DNA of 64,000 nt. Origin: Croceibacterium salegens. Its GTDB lineage: Bacteria > Pseudomonadota > Alphaproteobacteria > Sphingomonadales > Sphingomonadaceae. Where the stretch lies: positions 1-64,000 of the forward strand of contig NZ_WTYM01000033.1 of the NCBI RefSeq assembly GCF_009827435.1, written 5' to 3'. A model generated the notes under the pieces. That model made no database searches. It was given only the letters and a program-made list of their open reading frames with translations, and had not been told where the DNA came from. Positions 59,485-64,000 of the stretch are shown in pieces. Position 1 is the first letter of the stretch; every line of letters starts with the position of its first letter. The translations under genes were made by a program, and so were the position numbers.

Positions 59485-59523
59485 AAGGCCCGCTTGCTCA
59501 AAGGAGCAGGCGGGCCTTTCCTA
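59485..59523 (+). terminator. Rho-independent terminator after rpsA
   Basis: A 15-bp stem (59485-59499 and 59504-59518) with a 4-base loop followed by TTTCC lies 69 bases after the rpsA stop. Confidence 0.85.
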
Positions 59524-59554
59524 TGGCGCGGCGCACGCGTAAATTCGCGACTCG

Positions 59555-60319
59555 ATGCTGCAAGTCCACCAGTTCCCCTGCCTGAGCGACAACTACGGCT
59601 ACCTGCTGCACGATCCTGCCAGCTACGAAACGGTTTGCATCGATACCCCCGATGCCGAGTCCTACCTGCGCGAGGCCGACGCGCAGGGCTGGCCGATCAC
59701 CGCAATCTGGAACACCCACTGGCACCCCGACCACGCCGGAGGGAACATGGCGATCAAGGCCGCGACCGGCTGCGAGATCATCGCCCCGGCGATCGACGCG
59801 CCGAAGATCGAGGGCGTCGATCGCATGGTCAAAGGCGGCGACACGGTAATGATCGGCGAGTTCGCGGCCTACGTGATTGACGTTGGCGGACACACGATGG
59901 GACACATCGCCTACCACCTGCCCGAGGCGGGCATCGCGTTTGTCGGGGATTCGGTCTTCGCGCTCGGCTGTGGCCGGATGTTCGAGGGCACCGCACCACA
60001 GTTCTGGGCCAGCCTCCTTCGCATCAAGGCCATGCCGCTCAGGACGACGCTCTACTGCGCACACGAGTACACCCAGGCCAACGCCAGGTTCGCGCTCCAT
60101 GCCGATCCCGACAACGAGGAACTGCGGCATTACAGCGAGGAAATCGACGACAGGCGCGCCACGGGCAAGCCGACCGTGCCGATGGTCCTGAAGCGCGAGC
60201 TGGCCACCAACCCGTTCCTGCGCGCCGACACGCCCGAAATGCAGGCCCGCTGGGGCGGCTCCGGCCCCGCCGAGACCTTCGCCGCGCTGCGGGCGGCGAA
60301 GGACAATTTCAGGGGTTAG
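59555..60319 (+). CDS. gloB: Hydroxyacylglutathione hydrolase (glyoxalase II)
   Basis: A 254-residue metallo-beta-lactamase-fold enzyme that hydrolyses S-lactoylglutathione in methylglyoxal detoxification. It has the metal motif THWHPDHAGG, GHTMGHI, GDSVFALGCGRMFEG and the C-terminal part with YCAHEYT and ATNPFLR of true glyoxalase II. ATG at 59555. Its stop codon overlaps the stop of the convergent NAD(P)H-binding gene (TTAG). Confidence 0.95.
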   Translation: MLQVHQFPCLSDNYGYLLHDPASYETVCIDTPDAESYLREADAQGWPITAIWNTHWHPDHAGGNMAIKAATGCEIIAPAIDAPKIEGVDRMVKGGDTVMIGEFAAYVIDVGGHTMGHIAYHLPEAGIAFVGDSVFALGCGRMFEGTAPQFWASLLRIKAMPLRTTLYCAHEYTQANARFALHADPDNEELRHYSEEIDDRRATGKPTVPMVLKRELATNPFLRADTPEMQARWGGSGPAETFAALRAAKDNFRG

Positions 60320-60930
60320 TAACCGACGGTAAAGCGGCTGCGGATGGAGTTGCCCTGCTCCAGCTCGTCGACCATGGCGATGGCGTAGTCGGCGTAGCTG
60401 ATCTTGCTCTCGCCGGCATCGTCAACCACCAGGTCGTCCTTGCCGAGCCGGAAGCTGCCCGGCCCCTTCCGGTCACCGACAAAGATGTTCATCGCCGGGG
60501 AGAAGAACGTCCAGGCGGTGTGCGCCTCCTTCTTCAGGTCGTCGAGGAAATCCATGCCCGGCTTGACGATCGGCTTGAGGAATTCCGGGAAACCCGCGGA
60601 ATCGAACACCCGCACGCCTTCGGGGTTGGTCAGGCTGGCCGCGCCGCCCATCACCAGCAGCCGGTCGATACCGGCCTTCTTGACCGCACCGAGCAACGTC
60701 GAGGCCGGAACGTCGAAATGCAGCGCGCTGATGACCGCGTCGGCACCGGCGACGAGGCCGGGCAGCGCATCAACGTCGGAAGCATCGCCCGGACGCTGTT
60801 CGATATGATCGCCGCTGGGGAGCGTGTCGGCATTGCGCCCGATGGCGATCACCTCATGCCCGCGCGAAACGAGCTCCTTGGTGATCTCCGAACCGCCCTT
60901 CCCGCTCGCGCCGAGTACTGCAACTTTCAT
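60316..60930 (-). CDS. NAD(P)H-binding SDR-like protein (YwnB/BVR-B-like)
   Basis: A 204-residue protein. It has MKVAVLGASGKGGSEITKEL (residues 1-20) with the NAD(P) Gly motif, GDASDVDALPGLVAGADAVI and the later LLVMGGAASL segment, typical of the NAD(P)H-binding (PF13460) group of atypical short-chain reductases. The substrate is unknown; relatives include biliverdin reductase-B-like proteins. The start at 60930 is set by the first strand. It is convergent with gloB. Confidence 0.8.
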   Translation of the reverse strand: MKVAVLGASGKGGSEITKELVSRGHEVIAIGRNADTLPSGDHIEQRPGDASDVDALPGLVAGADAVISALHFDVPASTLLGAVKKAGIDRLLVMGGAASLTNPEGVRVFDSAGFPEFLKPIVKPGMDFLDDLKKEAHTAWTFFSPAMNIFVGDRKGPGSFRLGKDDLVVDDAGESKISYADYAIAMVDELEQGNSIRSRFTVGY

Positions 60931-61007
60931 CACGCTCTCCTGACCTGTCTTTGCATAGCAACCTAACGGCAGCGTGCAGGCAGCGAAAGCCCGGAGTGCA
61001 GATACGA

Positions 61008-61044
61008 CAGGGCCGCGCGGCGCCAATGGCGCCGCGCGGCCCTG
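61008..61044 (-). terminator. Strong hairpin after the F0 ATP synthase genes
   Basis: A perfect 17-bp GC-rich stem (61008-61024 and 61028-61044) with a 3-base loop lies 18 bases after the atpF stop on the minus strand. The T run is weak, so it may be Rho-assisted or stabilise the mRNA end. Confidence 0.7.
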
Positions 61045-61061
61045 CGAATTTCGGACCGAGG

Positions 61062-61592
61062 TCAAATGTTCGAGATGATCTCGTCGGCCAGCTTACTGTC
61101 TTCCTTCTCGCCATGCTTGGCGGCGATCAGCTTGCGGGCGGCCTCGGCAGCCGCGCTGGCGACCTTTGCGCGCAGTTCCTCGACCGCGCTACGCTCGGCC
61201 GTGGCGATCTTTTCTTCGGCCAGCGATTTGTGACGCTCGATCAGCGCAGTCGCGTCGGCCTTGGCCTTCTCGACGATCTCGGCGGCCTGCTTTTCGGCAC
61301 CGGCGCGCAGGGCTGCGATGTCCTTTTCGGCGTCGGCAGTCTTCTTGGCGTAGCTGTCGCGCAGCGCCTCGGCCTCGGCGCGCAGCGCCTTGGCTTCATC
61401 GAGCTGCTTGCGGATGCCCGCAATGCGGTTGTCGAGGATGCCGGCGATAATCCCCGGCACGCCCTTCCAGAGCGCAATCGCAAAGACCATGATCATCGCC
61501 AGGGCGACATAGCCGCCCGGCGAAATACCGAACGCGGTCGGCTCGACGTGGTGTTCGGCTTCGGTGGCGGCGTGGGCGAGAATCTCAAGCAC
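61062..61592 (-). CDS. atpF: F0F1 ATP synthase subunit b
   Basis: A 176-residue b subunit. One N-terminal membrane segment (about residues 27-44, GGYVALAMIMVFAIALW) is followed by a long charged coiled coil (LDEAKALRAEAEALRD onward) to the end. It joins F0 to F1 as part of the peripheral stalk. It starts on GTG at 61592 and overlaps the b' gene by 8 bases. It is the last gene of the F0 operon. Confidence 0.93.
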   Translation of the reverse strand: MLEILAHAATEAEHHVEPTAFGISPGGYVALAMIMVFAIALWKGVPGIIAGILDNRIAGIRKQLDEAKALRAEAEALRDSYAKKTADAEKDIAALRAGAEKQAAEIVEKAKADATALIERHKSLAEEKIATAERSAVEELRAKVASAAAEAARKLIAAKHGEKEDSKLADEIISNI

Positions 61593-62079
61593 GGCTCAGG
61601 GCTTCCGCAACGGCGGTGCGAGCGGCGGCATCATCCACCTTCGAACCGGTCAGTTTGGCGACGATTTCACGGGTCGCATCGGCGGCCATGGCTTCGACTT
61701 CGGTCAGGGCCGAACGGCGCGCCTCGTCGAGTGCGGCAGAAGCCTCGTCGAGCTTCTTGGCAAGACGCTTATCGGCAGCCGCGACGCGCTTGTCGGCGTC
61801 CTTGGCAGCTTCTTCCTTGGCCTTGGCGGTGACCGCCTGGGCTTCGGCATGCGCCTCGTTGATCGTCGCGCGCCAGGCTTCTTCGGCCGTGGCGGCTTCC
61901 GCACGCAGGTGCTCGGCCGCGGCGAGGTCGGCGGCGATCTGTGCGTCGCGCTGGTCCACCGTCTCCTCTACCTTGGGGACGATCCCGCGGCCAACGAAGA
62001 AGTAGATCACGCCAAGCACGATCAGCAGCCAGAACCACTGCGACTGATAGACGAGGGCAAGTTGCGCAAGTTGGGGCAT
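61585..62079 (-). CDS. atpG: F0F1 ATP synthase subunit b'
   Basis: A 164-residue b-type subunit. A membrane segment near residues 15-30 (FWLLIVLGVIYFFVGRGIV) is followed by an Ala/Glu-rich coiled coil. The place directly after atpE and the two-b arrangement is the alphaproteobacterial one, in which b and b' form a heterodimeric stalk. The call of b' rather than b rests on gene order and the PKVEETVDQRD stretch. Confidence 0.88.
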   Translation of the reverse strand: MPQLAQLALVYQSQWFWLLIVLGVIYFFVGRGIVPKVEETVDQRDAQIAADLAAAEHLRAEAATAEEAWRATINEAHAEAQAVTAKAKEEAAKDADKRVAAADKRLAKKLDEASAALDEARRSALTEVEAMAADATREIVAKLTGSKVDDAAARTAVAEALSRA

Positions 62080-62144
62080 CGGATGGCCTTTACACGAAAA
62101 TTCGCTGTCAGGACCCGGCGGCGCTTGCCGCCGGGCCGGCTGGA

Positions 62145-62372
62145 TCAGCGCGCGTAGAGGATGATCATCGCGACGGCGAACGCCATCAGGCCGAGCAGTT
62201 CGGCCGCGGCGAAGCCGATGTACAGCGTACCGGTCTGGCTACCGGCAGCAGCCGGGTTGCGCAGCGCGCCCTGAAGGAACGAACCGAACACGAAGCCCAC
62301 ACCGGCAGCGGCGGCGCCGACACCGATCGCCGCGATACCGGCACCGATAACCTGAGCAGAAGCGAGTTCCAT
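62145..62372 (-). CDS. atpE: F0F1 ATP synthase subunit c
   Basis: A 75-residue hairpin of two membrane helices. The Gly-rich first helix (GAGIAAIGVGAAAAGVGFVFG) and the proton-binding Glu in FAAAELLGLMAFAV are intact. About ten copies form the rotor ring. ATG at 62372. Confidence 0.97.
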   Translation of the reverse strand: MELASAQVIGAGIAAIGVGAAAAGVGFVFGSFLQGALRNPAAAGSQTGTLYIGFAAAELLGLMAFAVAMIILYAR

Positions 62373-62405
62373 TTTGTTAACTCCGTTGGATAAATCGTTG
62401 AAAGA

Positions 62406-63185
62406 CTAGTGAAGATTGACCGCGTCGTTGATGTACAGCGCGGTAAGAAGGGCAAACACGAAGGCCTGGATCGCACCCACCAGCAGCTCGAGCGCGCTGA
62501 CGAAGGCGACGAACAGGAAGGCGAGCAGCGAAATGCCGTAGCCCATCGGACCGCCAGCGTTCAGGCCCTGCACCACGAAGTTGCCAAACACCTCGAGGAG
62601 GATGTGACCGGCGAACATGGCGATGAACGGACGCAGACCGAGGCTGAACGGGCGCACCATGAACGAGACGAACTCGATCGGCGCGATCAGCAGGGTCAGG
62701 ATAAACGGCGTTCCCTTGGGCACGAACAGGCTGAAGAAGTGCAGCCCGTGCTTCCAGAAACCGACGCCGAGGACGATGGCGAAGCTGATGATCGACATCG
62801 TGCCGGTCACGGTGAACTGGCTAGTGACGGTAAACGGATGCGCGCCGGGGACGATGCCGAACGGCATGGCGCCGATCCAGTTGGCGGCGAGGATGAAGAC
62901 GAAGGCGGTAAACACCCACGGCAGGTACTTGCGGCCTTCGGGGCCGATAGACTGCCGGGTGACGTTTTCGAGGAAGCCGGTCAGCATCTCGACGGCCGTC
63001 TGCCAGCGGCCAGGGACCAACTGGCGCTTGGTGCCGCCCCACATGAACGCCACGATCACCGCGAGGACGATGAGCATCCACAGCGCGGAATTGGTGAACA
63101 TAAACGGCGATGCCTGCAGTTCTCCGCCGCCGAGCGACGTGATCTGGAACTGGTGCATCGGGTCGATCTTGGCGGGACCTGCCAC
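62406..63185 (-). CDS. atpB: F0F1 ATP synthase subunit a
   Basis: A 259-residue subunit a with about six membrane helices. The essential Arg is in SLGLRPFIAMFAGHILLEV, and the C-terminal ELLVGAIQAFVFALLTALYI is intact. It forms the proton half-channels next to the c ring. It lies between atpI and atpE, 27 bases after atpI. Confidence 0.97.
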   Translation of the reverse strand: MAGPAKIDPMHQFQITSLGGGELQASPFMFTNSALWMLIVLAVIVAFMWGGTKRQLVPGRWQTAVEMLTGFLENVTRQSIGPEGRKYLPWVFTAFVFILAANWIGAMPFGIVPGAHPFTVTSQFTVTGTMSIISFAIVLGVGFWKHGLHFFSLFVPKGTPFILTLLIAPIEFVSFMVRPFSLGLRPFIAMFAGHILLEVFGNFVVQGLNAGGPMGYGISLLAFLFVAFVSALELLVGAIQAFVFALLTALYINDAVNLH

Positions 63186-63212
63186 TTGGTCGTCTTTCCT
63201 GTCCTTGGGAGC

Positions 63213-63524
63213 CTATTGGCCGTTCTTGTTCATCCGCACGACGTGAATGCACGCGCCGGCGAATGCCATGAACATGAGGATGATGGTGAGCCACGGCAGG
63301 GTGCCGAGGACGTTGTCGAGCACGAGGCCGATGATAATGCCGCCGAGCGGATAGCCGACCATCGTCGAGACGACCTGCATGCCGATCGCCGGGCCCGACT
63401 TGCTCGTGCCATGCTCTTTCGCGACGCGTTCGTCTTCCGCCTTGCGCGCGGCGGCAATGCGTTCCTCAAGCGAATCGATCTTAGGATCTTCGCCGATGGG
63501 TGCGTTATCGGGATCGTTGGCCAC
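63213..63524 (-). CDS. atpI: ATP synthase assembly factor AtpI-like
   Basis: A 103-residue protein with a short charged N-terminus (IDSLEERIAAARKAEDERV) and two membrane helices (VGYPLGGIIIGLVLDNVL, WLTIILMFMAFAGACIHV). AtpI helps assemble the c ring. I chose the GTG at 63524 because family proteins begin with this NDPDNAPIGEDPKID stretch; the frame also stays open to 63602. It is the first gene of the F0 operon. Confidence 0.88.
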   Translation of the reverse strand: MANDPDNAPIGEDPKIDSLEERIAAARKAEDERVAKEHGTSKSGPAIGMQVVSTMVGYPLGGIIIGLVLDNVLGTLPWLTIILMFMAFAGACIHVVRMNKNGQ

Positions 63525-63642
63525 GATGAAGCTTTTGCCTCGCGCAGGGGTTGCAATGAAATTCGCGGCCAGAGTTGCCCCCGGCCGACGACGCGCCGCC
63601 ATTAGGGGGGCTGGCAGGCCGAGTCAACCGCGGTTGCCGCGG

Positions 63643-63690
63643 TGCAAAAACGACAGCGCCGCCTGCCGGTCAGAAGCCGGCAGGCGGCGC
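63643..63690 (-). terminator. Terminator of the YdbL-family gene
   Basis: A 14-bp stem (63656-63669 and 63677-63690) is followed on the minus strand by GCTGTCG and then TTTTT. It lies 24 bases after the YdbL-family stop and separates it from the atp operon. Confidence 0.75.
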
Positions 63691-63713
63691 AAGCCTATTC
63701 AATGATGTACGCC

Positions 63714-64000
63714 TTACGGACAGCGCGGATCGCGCACAGGAGGTCCGTTGCCGCGGGTCTGCCACGAACCATCGGGCGCCTGGTACTTTTCCCCCGGGGC
63801 GGTACGGGCAATTGCAAGACAACCGGCGGTGAAGGCGTATTCCTCGAGGGTAGCCGAGGCTGCTTTGGCCTTGTCGGCATAGACCGCGCGGCGCTTGATG
63901 TTGAGGTCGTCGACGAGCTGGCGCAGCGTCGCGTCCCCGGCACCGACGATCGCCAGGTAGCCATCCATCTTTTCGCCGATCTTGCCCGATGCGCGCGCCG
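63714..64000 (-). CDS. YdbL family (DUF1318) protein, 3' part
   Basis: The open frame runs off the window at 64000 and ends with TAA at 63716-63714, so 95 residues are seen. The segment GEKMDGYLAIVG, then NIKRRAVYADKAKAASATLEEYAF and PGEKYQAPDGSWQTR match the YdbL/DUF1318 family of small periplasmic proteins, often encoded with YdbH/YnbE. Its partners, if present, lie beyond the window. The first ATG in view (63968) is inside the domain, so the true start and signal peptide are probably further out. Confidence 0.78.
   Translation of the reverse strand, partial: ARASGKIGEKMDGYLAIVGAGDATLRQLVDDLNIKRRAVYADKAKAASATLEEYAFTAGCLAIARTAPGEKYQAPDGSWQTRGNGPPVRDPRCP

Overview
This is a GC-rich, gene-dense chromosomal segment from an alphaproteobacterium, most likely of the order Sphingomonadales (an Erythrobacteraceae- or Novosphingobium-like genome). 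That is inferred from the atpI-atpB-atpE-b'-b order of the F0 genes, the long acidic tails on ribosomal proteins S16 and L9, an UrcA-family protein, two DUF6152-type proteins, a TIGR02300 protein and dispersed GC-rich palindromes. No phage, insertion sequence, CRISPR array or plasmid gene was seen. About 70 genes are supported. Two run off the window ends and one large gene is a decayed pseudogene.

Layout. 1-14.7 kb is accessory metabolism and envelope: a truncated DUF6152 gene, an O-methyltransferase, a GGDEF/EAL protein, an FAD-dependent oxidoreductase, an AdiC-like permease, a TraB-like/META-lipoprotein/MscS operon, a porin followed by a CmcJ/NvfI-type oxidoreductase, UrcA, a second methyltransferase and a secreted protein with a duplicated domain. 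14.8-25.2 kb holds lepA, a PAS-GGDEF-EAL-PilZ protein next to its own decayed paralogue, a ferredoxin/adrenodoxin-type reductase, dnaN and fabD-fabG. 25.2-28.4 kb has a divergent LD-carboxypeptidase/Mur-ligase pair and DUF808. 29.3-33 kb has rpsF-rpsR-rplI, a second DUF6152-like protein, AMP nucleosidase and a PilZ protein. 33-44.6 kb has a YbjN protein, an M2 peptidase, a hydrolase/GFA pair, an EmrAB-type efflux pair, asd, an APC permease and a DPP-IV-type peptidase.

44.7-53.5 kb contains the translation/secretion genes ffh-rpsP-rimM and trmD-rplS, normally contiguous but here separated by about 4.4 kb that carries a LysR regulator, a small membrane protein, a thioredoxin-reductase-like enzyme, an ArsR/SRPBCC pair, an aldo/keto reductase and a membrane protein. 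A tRNA-Ala(GGC) follows. 53.6-59.4 kb is aroA, a small membrane protein whose tail is made of a dispersed palindrome, cmk, a second ArsR/SRPBCC pair with a promoter-operator on top of its start codon, a small secreted protein and rpsA. 59.5-64 kb is gloB, an NAD(P)H-binding protein, the F0 part of ATP synthase and the end of a YdbL-family gene.

No single dramatic new system stands out. The most interesting signals are the palindrome that supplies both a protein tail and the ribosome-binding site of cmk (55.37-55.47 kb), the cassette splitting the rimM/trmD operon with LysR translationally coupled to trmD, the duplicated-domain secreted protein, the very short-leader or leaderless ArsR promoter-operator, and the decayed c-di-GMP paralogue beside its intact sibling.
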